Source: Climacteris rufus
Taxonomy: Eukaryota > Chordata > Aves > Passeriformes > Climacteridae
Assembly: GCA_013398175.1 (NCBI GenBank)
Contig: VZRZ01008700.1
Span: forward strand, 1-64,000
Reading direction: 5' to 3'
DNA length: 64,000 nt
A model generated the notes under the pieces. That model saw only the letters and a list, made by a program, of their open reading frames with translations. It was not told where the DNA came from and did not search any database. The translations under genes were made by a program, and so were the position numbers. How positions within the stretch are numbered: the stretch's first letter is position 1; the number at the start of each line of letters is the position of its first letter. Below, piece after piece: positions 24,050 to 37,364 of this stretch.

Positions 24050-24375
24050 GTTTGATGATGGTTAGGAAGATCTTTATGATACTATATCATGGCATACTAT
24101 GATATAAGAGACAATGAAAATAGGAACATGTATCATATTTAATGGTCTACATGTTTTCTGCTCATCATGTGCTTTGAACCTGGTTGTAGCTCAGCATGTC
24201 TCCAACAGGCTTAAGCAGAACCTACCCTGGGATAAAAGGGCTGGGCTGTAGCATGCTTGGCCCTTAGCTCTTCCAGACTGATGGAAGCACTCTGTGTATA
24301 CCTGAAGTATTCCTAATAATAGAGGTTGAGTTTCTGAACTGATTTGAATGCATGCTTAAAAAGTATGAACTTCAA
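24050..24375 (+). mobile_element. Possible ERV LTR
   Basis: A GC-richer island in AT-rich DNA containing GGGATAAAAGGGCTGGGCTG (TATA-like, about 24231), then GAAGCACTCTGTGTATACCTGAAG, then CTAATAATAGAGGTTGAG (a decayed AATAAA region near 24316). The order TATA, then GC-rich R, then poly(A)-like fits an avian LTR that I recall only partly. Ends and target duplication were not established. Confidence 0.42.
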
Positions 24376-27300
24376 TCATGTCTATATTCCATAACAAATA
24401 CAGAGCCAATCTTCAACTAACAGAAACATATATACTGAGTCTGCTCAACTATTGTGGCTAAACTTCTGACTACTGCACATACTAAGGCTCCACAGACTCC
24501 CTATTATGTGAGTACTTATGTTAGTAAAGGAACTAAGCTCCATGTTCCCCCCTCTGGTACACCAAACACTTTGTGTTCCAGCTGGTATGTGACAGCCAGC
24601 ACTGGAGAAGTGGGAACTGCTTTTTGAAAAAAAGCTTAAAGGACTTAATGTAGCACAGTTCTTTGAGGTGTTTTCTTTGTGTCTACTCTGCATGGACAGA
24701 ACATGACAGAACAGTTCACCTACTTGGTACAGCTGAGCACCTGAATACAACACTGGAGGAAAGTACCTTAGCCTGCATCATTTTAGGCTATTAAGACCCT
24801 AGATTTCATTAAAGCAGGAAGCCATAGAGCCATTTACATAGCCATGCATCTGACATTTCACAGAGAGAACACTTGCTCAGCTACAAATCAAGGATAAAGA
24901 CCTATGAATATCTATAATAGTTAGAAAGTAGGAGGCTGTTTGGTCTTATGTAAAAGACAAACATATCAATATAGCAGAGATTACTTGATAAATTTTGCCT
25001 GAAGTTGCAGAATGGCTGACCCCCATTCTCATATGCTCCTATGTTATGAATATTTTTTAACTGTAATTTACATATACACATATTTTCTTTTCTGTGTTGC
25101 CACAACATCATTTTTATTTCAAAAAAAAATTTAAATGACTGAGATATTTTGATGTTATAGATATGGCTTCAAGAATATGATTTATTTTATTAATTAATTA
25201 ATAATCTGAGAGCATACTAGGCAAACATTGCTAAAATATTTTTATTAATTAATTTTCTGAGCATATTTTCAATTCTTCAGCATCACATAAATCATAAAAC
25301 ATCTAATGGTAATTTTGTGTTTTATCATTCAAAAGTAATGCTGTACACTGCAATTTTATCACTGATAATATGGTAATATTTTATCTTTTCAATTTTACTG
25401 CATACATGTCCAATTTTATTAGTATCATACTTAGTAATTTCCATACAACTAGTTTGAAGTGACACTGTGATTTGACTATACTTTTACATGTGCTGTAGTA
25501 CCTTGCAACTGGACTGTTGTCTTTTAATGTGTAACATGATGTTACAAGGATGCCAGTGTTGGATTGCCTATGATCATCTGCTACATCTCCTTTCTCTTGG
25601 AAAATAACTCATGTAGCAGGAAACTATTCAAAGGTATCACAACAGACTATCTATATTCTTTTATGAATTAACAGTTTTATATTATTAGTTCATACTTTAG
25701 TTCATTTTTTTAGTTTATATTATTAGTATTGGTGACAGCAGTCCACTAGGTTCAGCAGTCATGCAGTCATGTGGCATGGAAACTTGGACTACTTACGTAG
25801 ATCATCTGAGCTCAGAAATCTAGAAACATATTATAAGCATCACAGCTATACTTAGGAGTAGCTTTTCTTACATTCTTAATAGTGTTAGAGTAGAACTATG
25901 GCTTCAAGATTTTCTAAACATTGTCTGATATTTCAACTATAACAAGGGAACACCAGAAATGCAGGCACTGGTTTTGCATGTTTGTTCCAGGATCAGTTTC
26001 ATCAGAACCTGTGAAGAGAGAAATCACCTCAATAGTCTTGCTACATATCCCTTTCACTGAGCCAGTGACTATGCTAGATGATTTTTAACTACAAAGATTA
26101 CTTAATCTGTGTGATCACTGCTAATGTTTTCCCATGGATCATCACTCATTTTTCCTTGGGAATATAATTTGGCATTTGGCTGTATTTTCAAAGACATTTT
26201 GTTATATACATAACAGTTTGGGAAAGATGTCTGTGTAAAGCATAGGAATTCTGTTTAATTCTGTCCACTTCTTTATTTAGAATGTGTTAATTCACTGAGA
26301 ATTTGAAAGCTTAATCGTAGACCTATGGTGTATTGTTGAGCCACTGGGCAGTCAGAAAGTTTTCCTGATTTCTATGATACAGGATGTCTTTTGGCTGTCC
26401 TTTGCCATTATTAAGCTTTCCAGTACAATTTACATTATCTGAAAACATCATCAGATAGTAGTCTGATGTCTAGATAATTGATACAACATTATCAGGTACA
26501 ATGTCAATATTATTAAGACCTTATCAGAACTGGTAGGATATTGTGTGAACTGTACACTAACAGATTTTTAAACACTTTGAACATATTATTGATTGATATT
26601 TACATTAATTCCTAATCAAACTAAAATGTAAATATAATACTGAGTGTATTCCAAAAGTTTTAGTGTACTATATCTTCTCAGCTACCAATTATTAACCTTT
26701 TTATACAATAAAATTTGTTGTGTTTTACAAGAGCCATAAAAATTAACATTCAAATTGCACTCTTTCAAGTTTTTTAGTAAACTAATCCTCTAAGAATTTT
26801 CTGTATCTCTCTCAGATTTAAGTCAAACTAGTCAGCTTCTACCTGGTCATCCTTCTTTACCTTTTCTGAGTACTAACACAATAGTTTTCTGTCTTCTGAT
26901 AACACCAGTGGGTCAGAGTTCTCTCAGAGATTTTATCATTAAAGTTTTTTGATACAACTAATTAAAAAATTATCATTAGTGAATATTTTTTCACCGACTT
27001 AGTAAATGATTGGCAATTTGTGGGAGGACTTTTGTTGTTTTTTAAGCAAAATCAGGATATTGACTAATACCTTTGATCATGTCACCATCCACAGATGACA
27101 AATTCTTGCATCAGACTACGTGATGGAGAAGTGCAGGAAATCCACCCGAATTGTGTCATATTGTGGGACTCTGGATGGGTAAAATCCCAGATCTGTAACT
27201 TGAGAAAGGAAGGCATGCAATTATGTTATCTTTAAAAATGGGTAAAAGGGACAAAAAATTATTTCTAGTGTTATCCTTAGCAGGTTAAGACCACTTCCAT

Positions 27301-27744
27301 CAAGAGTTTTCCACAGCTCTGAGATCATAGCAGTGCATGCACTGGGTTTTCTATGTTTATGTTCTTTCTGTTTGAAGAAGACATGGAAATGGTAGAAATA
27401 ATATGCTATTACTAGTTGTAAAATACTGTATACCTATTATTTTTATAGAGATAATGGCATTCTTATGCCTGTCAACATTTATTGTTTTGTACATGACTGA
27501 TACTTATTTCCCTTTAGACTATTTGATTTGAACTTTTAGTTTTTGCTTGTGTGTCACAATGAACTCGAATATTTAGACAAACTGTACTCCTGAATTTTGC
27601 AGTCCTGTCTTTCTTCTTCAAGTACTACCCATTTATATGCAAATGTTTTTTCTGTCTGCATTTTTCCTTCTAGCAAAATTTCCTTGTAGTCTTGGCTTTG
27701 AGAAGTGCTATTGAAAGGCATTGAAAGAACAATGTAAACATTAG
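24376..27744. other. AT-rich non-genic DNA
   Basis: No gene or clear repeat. A TTATTAATTAATT motif recurs about 55 bp apart at 25181-25255. Confidence 0.6.
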
Positions 27745-28448
27745 GCACAGTCAATATGTGTTCACAAAAGGGAAATCCTGTTTAATTAATTCAATATCCT
27801 TCTACAATAAGGTTATCTGCCTAGTGGATAAAGGGAAGGAAGTGGATGTTATTTTTCTGAATTTTAGTAAGGTTTTGATATTTCTCCTTACTGTATCTTT
27901 CATGACCATGAGATGAGTAGCTACACAGTGTACTGAGTGAAGAACTGGCCAAATGGCAGAGCTCAAAGGGTTATAGAGGACAGAGTTACATCTGACTTTT
28001 GACCAGTCACCAGTGATGTTCCTCAGGGATCAGTTCTAGGACCAGTTCTGTTTAATATATTTATCAATGATCCAGATGCAGGTGTTAAAGGCACCATCAG
28101 TAAATCTGCTGATGATACCAAACTGGGAGATGCTGTTGATTCTCTCAAGGGAGTGCAATCCCAGAGATCTAGAAAGACTGAGGCATTGGGCTATGTTTAA
28201 TGGGATGAAATTTAACAAGTCCAAATGCTGGATTCTGGACCTGGGATGTAATATTGTGTGCCGGGGATGCAGGCACAAGCATACACAGGGAGAGGAGTGA
28301 CTGAAGAGCATCCCTGCAGGAAGGGATCTGGAGGTGCTGGGTGACAACAGGCTCAGTATGAGTCAGTGGTGTGTCCTAGCAGCCAAGAGGGCAAACCCCA
28401 TCCTGAGGTACATCAAACACAGTACATATAATCACCTGGTCAAAAGGG
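27745..28448 (+). mobile_element. CR1 LINE, central reverse transcriptase fragment
   Basis: Encodes broken CR1 RT sequence: GKSCLINSI near 27770, VDKGKEVDVIFLNFSK near 27825-27870, then VPQGS/GPVLFNIFIND-type sequence near 28020-28075. It retains the catalytic A-D-D in SADDTKLGD (about 28105-28130). Both ends are truncated and frames are shifted, so it is inactive. Similarity fades after about 28445 and there is no CR1 3' tail. Confidence 0.9.
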
Positions 28449-31400
28449 GTAACTATCCCTTTCATACAGTTAATTTAAGTATTAAATTTATGAAAGTCAC
28501 AGTAATAAAAACCTAACTTTGCATATTGAAAGAAATTGTAAGAGTGAAAAAAGAAAACTGATTTAGTGTCAGTAAGAATAATAAAAAAACTGATCAACTA
28601 AAAAAGGGCTAAGCTAAAACAGTTTATCATAAATGAGAGAATGGAGGAACCAAAATCATTGCACCTAAAATAATATGTTAAAAATTTCCCCAGAATGAAC
28701 TTTCAGTAAAATACCGAGCAGCTGAGCTTTTTCATCTATTACTCTTTTATGAAGTATTAAAAGTGTCTTCATGGGCAAATCTGGCAACAAGCCTGTCCTT
28801 TCAATCTCCATTCATTCAGCCATCTTAGTTTGATCTTTAGCATCAAAAATTCTGAATAAAAGCAAAGGTGTACTATTAATACTGCACTTCTGTCTTTGGC
28901 AAGATCTTGGACATCATCTATAGTATAAAATTGGTTGCATAATGGTGCAAATATTTTTACATGCTTTCCTTTTCTGCCTTACTGTTTTCTTCTTCCCTAT
29001 CTCTGTCTTTTTTGCCTTTGATAAAGAAAGCTAGTTTGGTGAACAAAGACTGTCTTTATCACAGTGCTGCTGTGAACCACAGGGAAAGAGCAGCTAAAAG
29101 CAATCTCAAATCACCTGATGCCCTACAGGTTTGCAGGGTCTTAAAGGAGCAGCTCAGACTGCCTGTTGTGTGTGCTGTTTTCTTCTCTAGCCTTTTGTGT
29201 AATTTGGTTCGTTCAGTCTTGAGTGAAGGAAAGATCTGACTTCAACAAGGACAGCAGTAAAAAACTATTTTTGACCTTCTAAGTAACCATTGGGTATAAC
29301 TGATTCTGCCTCAGGGCAGGAACCAGGTGACCTTTCCAGACTGTTTCTACTATAACATTTTAAAATTTTCAGAAAAAGAGAAGATATTACCATCTTTATT
29401 ACCATCTAAAAGACTTTCAAATAAGAAGCTTTCTTTCAAAAAACTCTTAGCAGCTAAGGTAAAACGAAAAAAATGTGATCTTGCAAAACAAAAGTCTTTG
29501 CTGAATACTAAGCATTTAAAATACTTTGATGAATTCATGTTCTATATGTCTAAGAAAATGACACAGGTTTTTAATGAACCACTCTGAATTCCTATGTGTT
29601 CTATAATGGCCTTGAAAGGACTTGTGAACTTGGTATGGGGGCTGATGTAAAAAGGTCCCCTATTCCATCCTAACAAACTGGTAGAAGAAAAAAATGAGCA
29701 GATACTGGCATCACAGGCAACTGCACAATTTAGGGCCTTGTTGGTTTTTTAGTAATTCTTGTTAAAGTTATGCAGAATTTGAGATTATAAAATAATTATG
29801 CAAATATGAAGAACTAAAAATATAATTAATGTCCCTTGAGTCGCCTCTTCAGAAAACTCTTGGCTTATGTAGTGGACTTAAATGCAAACAATTCTGGGTA
29901 AAAATTTATATTTTGGAAAAAAATATGTGCTCGCCCATGTGTATGACATGAAATGATAAAAGTAAAATTTCAGATCTGAACTGTTTGATGGAACTTGTGG
30001 AAGTTTTCCACTGGAAATACAGAATATCACAAAAAATGAATTAACTGTAACGAAGGTTTTACATGACACACTGCAACAAAAAACCCTTTGGGCCTGGAGA
30101 GACCAGAGATGGCAATGGTAGCAAAAATCAAGAGCAAGCTTATTAATCCAGGACGAGCATCAATGTTAACTGTGTTTCCTTTACATGAAAACAGTATTGC
30201 AGAAAGAATCTCAGTAGTAAATGGAGACTCATGATAGCATGAAAGGGGAAAAGGAGATGGACACCCATTTGTTAGTCTGTGATCTTGACTTTGGAAAGTA
30301 AACTGAAACATAAACAGAAAGGACAGGTATAATAAGGTTCAAAGACATTATTTCAAGAATGGCAACACTGAGATCTGTGGAAATTGAGGCAATGGACTGC
30401 CCTAAAAAATGTTGGAGTGGGTATTTAACTTATTATATCTATTTTACTGAATCACTAGTTTTATGCTTTTCTAAACTTTTGCAGAGTTTGCCTCCCATTT
30501 GATAAACATTTTGCTTTATAGACAGATTCCTTTTTTAACTGATGAAGGAACGGCTGTTTTAGTTTTTTTTTTTCAAAGTATCCTAGGTGGTTGTGCAAAC
30601 TGATTACATTCTACAATTAAAAAAAAAACAACAGTAATAACCTCCAGACCTAGATATTAAATCCAACTCTATAGTTTTATTGTTCATTTTAGACATCTAA
30701 CTATTTCTAAATAAATCAATGTGCACAGAACGAAGACCCCTAATCTGCAGTCAAGTGCCAAATTAATAGAGATACTACCACACTAATGTACAGTTGCATT
30801 CACATAAAATTTGCTGCTTAGGATTCCAAACTAGTAAGTATGAATTGTGTACACTGAAAAGAGATTAATCCATTCTTTTCTTGAATTTCTTACAAGTTAG
30901 CTTTATATGTGGAATTCTTGAATCTAGTCAGATTCAAGTCCTGTGCGTAATATCCGGTTCCAAAACACTACATTATTCTGGCTCAAAATAATTCAAATTC
31001 ACTTAAACTTCCATTCTCAGGTTATAAAGACAAAAATTTTTGTTCAACATTCTGTGTAAGCTCACCAAAAATTTTATACAAGATTTTGAAACAAATATTC
31101 ATGACAGAGGTCAAACTGACTTTTTGTGTCACATGCATGCTGAAATTTTGGAATCATCAGTATAGATCCATATGAAATGTTTCAAAAAGATTTCTATTTT
31201 CCTATCTGCTCTCATCTTCACTGTTATCACTGTGGGGCTTTTTAGCCATGACTGATTTTTCAACGAAGAGTTTGAATTTCTATCTATATTTATTAGAAAG
31301 TTGTTTGGATTTTTTTTCCCCCTCAAATTGGAAGAACATCGATTCAAAACAATGAAAAATATGGCTATTAAAAAAAACCCCAGACTTTGCATTTCTCAGT

Positions 31401-31510
31401 GAATGAAATCTCAATAATACCTGCAAGAAGGAAAAGAGTACTTTATTTAGGTAAAAAGGATTAACACTTAACAAAGTTGAATTCATGAATTGCATGGAAT
31501 GGTTTCATTT
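28449..31510. other. AT-rich non-genic DNA
   Basis: No supported gene. Open frames at 28961-29239, 29327-29587 (lysine-rich) and 30027-30311 (minus) show no domain, and several are open on both strands, which points to chance. An A-rich run lies near 30619. Confidence 0.6.
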
Positions 31511-31645
31511 GTTAGATCACACCTGGACTATTGCATCCAGTTTTGGACTTCCATTAGTGGAAGGATGAGGATTTGAATAAACTGGAGTGAGTTCAGGGAA
31601 TGCCATGAGGATAGTGGTGGCTCTCCTGTGAGAAGTGGAGGGAGC
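31511..31645 (+). mobile_element. CR1 LINE fragment, diverged
   Basis: Translates to RSHLDYCIQFW, the conserved CR1 motif RPHLEYCVQFW, followed by decayed downstream sequence (ACTGGAGTGAGTTCAGGG, CTCTCCTGTGAGAAGTGGAGG). Confidence 0.75.
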
Positions 31646-31779
31646 TCAGTTGAAGCCAATCTGCAAGACAGACAAAAATAAACCGATAAGTAATCCCTGG
31701 GATTTTAAAAAGTCAAACTTTTGCACGCTTGGGGAATAAATTAATTAGACTAATTAGTTTAGGAAAATTAAAGACTTGA

Positions 31780-31980
31780 ATTCAGAGAATGGTTTGGATT
31801 AGAAGGAAACTTAGAGATCATCTGGTTCCAACCACCCTGCTGTGGAGAGGGACACCTTCCACTAGGCCAGGTTGGTCAGAGCCCCATCCAACCTGGCCTT
31901 GAACCCTTCTAGGGATGGTGCATCCACAATTTCACTGGGCAAACTGTTCCAGTATCTCACCACCCTCAGAGTGGGGATTC
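31780..31980 (-). mobile_element. CR1 LINE 3' region
   Basis: AGAATGGTTTGGATTAGAAGG, GGGACACCTTCCACTAGGCC and CCATCCAACCTGGCCTTGAA match the reversed CR1 3' region. The octamer tail is nearly lost. It faces the fragment at 31511 in opposite orientation. Confidence 0.9.
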
Positions 31981-32824
31981 CACTGGACCTGGAGGCACTC
32001 TTTGTTCACTTTTAAGTAAAATGTTCCAACATGATTAGAACATATATTCAAAGAGGAAAATTAAATACTTGTATGAAAGGGCTTTCCAATATGAATAATC
32101 ATGTGAAGAGGAATTTAATAAGAAGATGAAAAAGATTACTAAGATGTAAAAAAGAAGTGTAAAAGGGATTCATTAAGAAGAACAGAGACAAAAAGAATGG
32201 GGAAAAGGGATTGATTAGGAGAAGGACAATATTTCAGAGTTTGAAGGCATAAAGAATAAATCATTTGAAGGCCTTACCCGAGCATTAGCAACTAAAACAT
32301 AAACTGGTTTTTTTACATACTGATCTTTATACATTATTCTTTTCATAGACAAAGAGGAGAAACTAGATAAGAAGGAGGCTTCTCTATACTTGGAATTAGA
32401 AGCCAGCAAAGTAGATCTAGAAATGGCCATAATTTTTAATTAATCCTATCCCTGATAGGGTTTGTTTTAGATTTTTGTTTTTCTGTTTTGGGGTTTTTAT
32501 TGGTTTTATTGTTTTTGGTTTTTTTTTTTGAGCATCATTGTGTTAGCAAGATACATTATCTGCTTCAAATGTGAAGACTATGATATATATGGAAGTTTGA
32601 AGCAAAATTGTTATTTCTAAGGGAGAAAGATTTACAGTTTGATAACATCTATTCAAGTCAACTGAATGAATTAGCATATGGTCTTGCAAATCTAGTAGAA
32701 GCCATTTAAAAGTAAACTGTAAATCTGATGTTAGTAACTTTGGAGAACAAATGTAGTATCAAGATAAAAAGCAGTTGGGAAAACTCATGATCCAAGCAGA
32801 CAGTTTGATTATAATTCTATGCAA
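31981..32824. other. AT-rich non-genic DNA
   Basis: Nothing gene-like. A T-rich low-complexity run lies at 32460-32531. Confidence 0.6.
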
Positions 32825-33850
32825 AGCATTAGAGCAAATTCTGAACAAGAACTAATTAGGGTCATAGAGGTAAATTGAACTTAGAGTACAACATGGCTTT
32901 ATCTCATAGAGATTGTGTCAGACTAACTTAACATCTTTTTAGATAACTGACTTCCTAGAGAGGCTAATAAAGTACAGCTACTCTACTCAGACAAGATAAA
33001 CATTGGATAAGATTACTTGAAGGAAAATTAGCATTAAACACTGTGATTACATTGATTGACACAAGGTGTGAAAGAAGTTTGTAGGAGGGAGACTGTTCCC
33101 AACTATATTCAAATAACAAGACAGGCTGGACGAAAAATCAGTACAGACACCTCTCAAGCATCAGTGCTGGAACTTGACATATATACTATATTTGTTTATG
33201 ACACTGAGATGAAGACTAGGTATATGCTTGACAAACAAACTACAAGGTGCTGAGTTGGCATCAAGATGATCTGATCATTCTAAGGAAATAAATCACACAA
33301 ATGTAATGCAGTTTAACACCACAGTCCAATGGCATATTTTTAAGAATTAATAATAAAAACTTGCTACAGAAGGAAGATTGTTAATCTGTTGTTAGGTAAT
33401 GGGTAGAAATATCTGGGCATATTTGTTGGAGTTGAGTATGAACTGCCAGAATTATGTAACCTTGAAACAAGGCTACTGCTGTTGTTGAATGCATTGAATA
33501 ACACATTCTTCTAAGAGAAAGCGGAATGTAAATAGCACTACACGAGGTATCAGCGAGGCCTCATCTGGAATATTGTGTACATGTCTAATAATTTCTCTCA
33601 GGAGTGATTAATTTAAATTAGATCAGATTCAGAGAAGAGATATGATTAAAGGAATGGAATATTTACCTTACAAAGAAAAGATTAAGACTAGCTGTATTTG
33701 CCTAGCCTGTCTGGGGAAGGTTAAGGGGGTATATAATGACTTTCTATAACTACATTGAGAGGGGATTTATCAAGGAAAGAAAAATCCTTTAATTTTCAGA
33801 ACAATATTAGTACATGATAAATGGCGATGAATAACTTTAGATTGACTATT
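32825..33850 (+). mobile_element. Ancient CR1-type LINE remnant
   Basis: Much more diverged than the other CR1 copies and without the avian octamer tail. Recognisable blocks in order are: CAACATGGCTTTATCTCATAG with TGTGTCAGACTAACT (RT motif G-F...C-Q-T-N), then TTTGTTTATGACACTGAGATG, CCTCATCTGGAATATTGTG (RP/HLEYCV region), ATGATTAAAGGAATGGAATAT, and GGTTAAGGGGGTATATAATG. The block order and wording resemble the CR1 type best preserved in turtles and crocodilians, so this is probably an insertion predating modern birds. Frames are fully decayed. Confidence 0.72.
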
Positions 33851-35296
33851 ATATAAGGTTTCTGATCATTTGGCAAGTGAACTTCTGAAATAACCAACTG
33901 GATCTCTTTGTGAGGCACAGAATCAAAATTGCTTTTGAGTGCAGTTTGTTAGGCCTATAGAGACATTGGAAAAAAATTCCCAGAGACAAGTTTACTTTGT
34001 AAAATTGTGCTTTACTTGCCTCTGTGAAGTTTGAAAACATAATGGAATGTGGCTGGGATTTTTTGTTTTTATTGTGAGGGTTTTTTTCCAAGCCATATGT
34101 ATTTTATTGCACTAAATAGAGTTCACTGCCTGGATCGGCTGCCTGTTTACACTCTGGATTAAACTGATTCTCCAACCTGGAGTCACAGTGCTTTTTTTTT
34201 GAGATTGGACAGTCAAGGACTAGTAAGGATTCCTTTGTTTATTCTTGATTGTTGGAAAAGATCTTTAAGTAAAACGATTATTAATTGTGTTCATAAATAC
34301 CTGAATTGATCTAGATCAACCTTGATCTGTCACCTTTCTGTAGCTCATTGGAGATGTAGGATTTTGGGATCTTCTACTATATATTTTTTATTTATTGAAG
34401 GTATTGAGGCTTTGAGGTGGTAGTGGTGTTACTTAATGGTTTGTTTTGTGGGCCCTTCCACACTCAGCATCTAAGGTGTATGAACTTTACCTAATTTTAA
34501 CTATATTTATGCCTGAGCAACACAACCTTGAAATCCTGTCTTCTAGTCAGTAGAAAGAAACAGAGACCTCCAGGCAATGTTTTGTATTATTTAAATTACC
34601 CATATAGACACGTTTTAGATAATGTGAGCTAAGAGCTTCTTCTTTTATTATTTTGTACTTGAAATTTCAGAAGCCAGGGTTGAAGAACCCAGGAGGTTCT
34701 CTCCACGGCTGTTGTGCTCCATTCTTAAGCAATGGAACAGTGACATGTTCATATAGCATGGTGTAAGAGACTATGGAGTTGCACAATATTGGGCAAGTCT
34801 CTGATCCTCTAATAAAAACAGGAAAGTAGAGAATTGGAATGTCTGTAGCTCCCTGGTGTGTACTGCTCATGTTTTTGACTTTGTACTATCACTAAACTTA
34901 ATCTCATAGTAATTGAGTTCCTTTTGTGCAGTCCTTTTAATTGATTATTTAGTATAACCCTGAGAAAGGTAGAAGAAAAAGGAGGGCTACCTGGAATCAC
35001 AGGAAGTGAGATGCGCTATTGGGCTGTATACTTGACTTTATTCTTATCTGTCCCTATCTAATAACTTTTCTGACCACTCAGTAATTTCAGGGAGAAAATG
35101 AAGATTTGAAATTTCTATGAATATTAGGAAAGCCAAATATGATAGGACATGAGATAAAGATCCAAATCAGTGTCTCTAGTTAGAAAGTCAGTTGTAACTC
35201 AACCTCTTACCTATTTCATAGGACAACCTCCAGCTGGCAATATACTACTTTATCAATCTGTTTATTAATGGTTTCAAAGTATATTGCTTATTGTAT
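33851..35296. other. AT-rich non-genic DNA
   Basis: No gene or recognisable repeat. Open frames are short and without domains. Confidence 0.6.
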
Positions 35297-35301
35297 TTCT
35301 A

Positions 35302-35890
35302 TGTACTGGGTTTGGATGGGATAAAATTTTGAGTTAAATTTTTTCAGGTTAGCCTGTATGATGCTGTGCTTCCAGTGGGTGGCTAAAACAGAGTTGATAA
35401 CACACATTAATATTTTGGCTACTGCTGAACAGTGCTTGCACAGTATCAAGACCTTCTGTTCCCTCCCACCCACTGGCTCCCAAAGTCAGTAAAGTGGAGG
35501 TGGCCAAGAGACTGGAAGTGACCATGCTCAAGGCAGCTGACCCAAATTGACAGGAGAGATGTGCAATATCTTATGACATTGCACTCAACCATAAAAACTC
35601 AGGGAAAGAAGGATGAAGAAGGGACATTCACAGTTATGGTATTTATCTTACCAAGTAACTGATATGCATTTGGAAGCCCCACTTTCCATTGGTTGTACTT
35701 CTGCCTGCTGATGGGCAGTACTGAATTAATCTTTCTGTTTTGCTTACAAACACAGCTTTTGCTTTTATTATGAAATTGTCATTACCTTGACCCATGAATT
35801 TCAACTTCTATTTTTCTCTCCATCATCAGCAAGAAGGGAGTGAGCAAAAAGAAGGTTGGGAGTTTGACTCACCAGGGTCAATCTGTCAGA
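35302..35890 (+). mobile_element. Solo LTR, ERVL-type
   Basis: Starts TGTACTGGGTTTGGATGGGATAA, the recognisable 5' end of a widespread avian ERVL LTR. It continues with GAACAGTGCTTGCACAG and CAGCTGACCCAAATTGAC, a TATA-like CATAAAAA (35590-35597) and CCAAGTAACTGATATGCATT, and ends near GGGTCAATCTGTCAGA. Flanks TTCTA at 35297-35301 and 35891-35895 form a perfect 5-bp target duplication, as expected for ERVL. The canonical CA end lies 2 bp inside the boundary. The internal ORFs are antisense shadows. Confidence 0.85.
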
Positions 35891-37202
35891 TTCTAAAAGT
35901 GAATGCATTCCTCTGAATCAACTATAGCTTTATATCGACCAGCTGACAGAATGCATGAAATGGAGACCTGGAGGGAAGAGCAAACTGCCAACAAGAGAGA
36001 GAGAGGTGAGAGGACTGGGGGAGAGAATGTCAATTCCCTGCCAATAAAAAAGTGCCTGAGACACAAAAATGTGGTTACTTATTTATCCACCCAGTGGAAA
36101 CTGAGTTGTAGCTAACAAGTTCAGTTAAACACAACTTTAAGAAAAGAGGGAAAACAGATCCTAATTTTATATACACTTGTAGTTATCAATGGGACTAGTA
36201 TCAGAACAAGTTCAATCTCCAAAATTGTAGGAAAAGTTATTTATTTTCCAGTCCATTTAACAAATATTTGCATTAAACCCAACCAAAAAAAAAAAAAAAT
36301 GAAAACAAAGAGGGCACATCAAAATACTTCTAAACAAGGTAGATATTTTCATTAACCATATTTACTTCCATTTCATAGTAAAAAAAGGAGGGGAGTCTTG
36401 TGATAGAAATACACACCACAAATATTTATTTACTTGAAAAGGGTGATTCTCCCTAAGTTCCATGAAGTCAGAGAGATGTTATTTTGAAATGTAGAGAAAA
36501 CATATCTGCTAAGAACTCAACAAGCCAAAGACACTCTTGAAGAAATCAATCAGCCCCACAAAAGATGCTCTCCCTTACAGCGTATCCTGCAGGAGACAGA
36601 TGGCATTACCATGAGTAGACACATATAGAGTATTTCTTACAGAAATTAAAAATTTAATTTTAAAACAATAAGGTATCACCACAGATTAAAATTGAAAATA
36701 TAGGATCAAAATATCACACACTGTAAAACATCATCCTATTAGACATTGTATTTTCACAGTACTCCACTGAATGTAAAAGATTTGAAAATTATTTTATTCC
36801 ACTGACTTGTTTTGGGAGATTAATAAAATAATTTATATCCCTTTTAAATAGTTTTAGTTGTGTGATTTCTCATTTGGCTTGTAGCTAATCCATTCATTTG
36901 TATAAAAACAAAATAATAATATAGTTCAATTGAACTGCAGTATGTATTTGCGATCATCAGTAATCAAGAATTTATGAACACAAATACATAAAGAATCTAA
37001 AGAATGATCTAAAGCCATCTCTTAATTTTCCAGAGCTGGATTTACTTGAATAGAAATCTGGATATTATTTGGCAGCAGCAAGTTATTACAAAGTCTTTTG
37101 TTAAACTTCCAATTACAGAAAGTGATCTTTATAATATACTGCAAATTAAATGTTAGTAAAAGTGTGTTAAGTCTCTATTATTTTTATTTTCTTCTTATGC
37201 AG

Positions 37203-37364
37203 AACAGCTGTTTTTCAGACTCCATGCACAGAGCCCCAGAGGAATCCAAATCTGTGCACAGCTCTGTTTCACCATCTTTTCCAGATAAAATGAGTTTCAG
37301 CCTGTTCTTTGATTTAACTCAAGTGGAAAGCCAGAACAGACAACATTTGGGGGAAATCTGTTAA
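37203..37364 (+). other. Possible terminal-exon-like segment
   Basis: Preceded by a strong acceptor (pyrimidine-rich TTTTTATTTTCTTCTTATGCAG, AG at 37201-37202). The frame NSCFSDSMHRAPEESKSVHS and onward stays open for 53 codons to TAA at 37362-37364. It is GC-richer than its flanks. I do not recognise the peptide, and the minus strand is also open here (37297-37635), which weakens the case. No partner exon or poly(A) site was identified. Confidence 0.2.
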
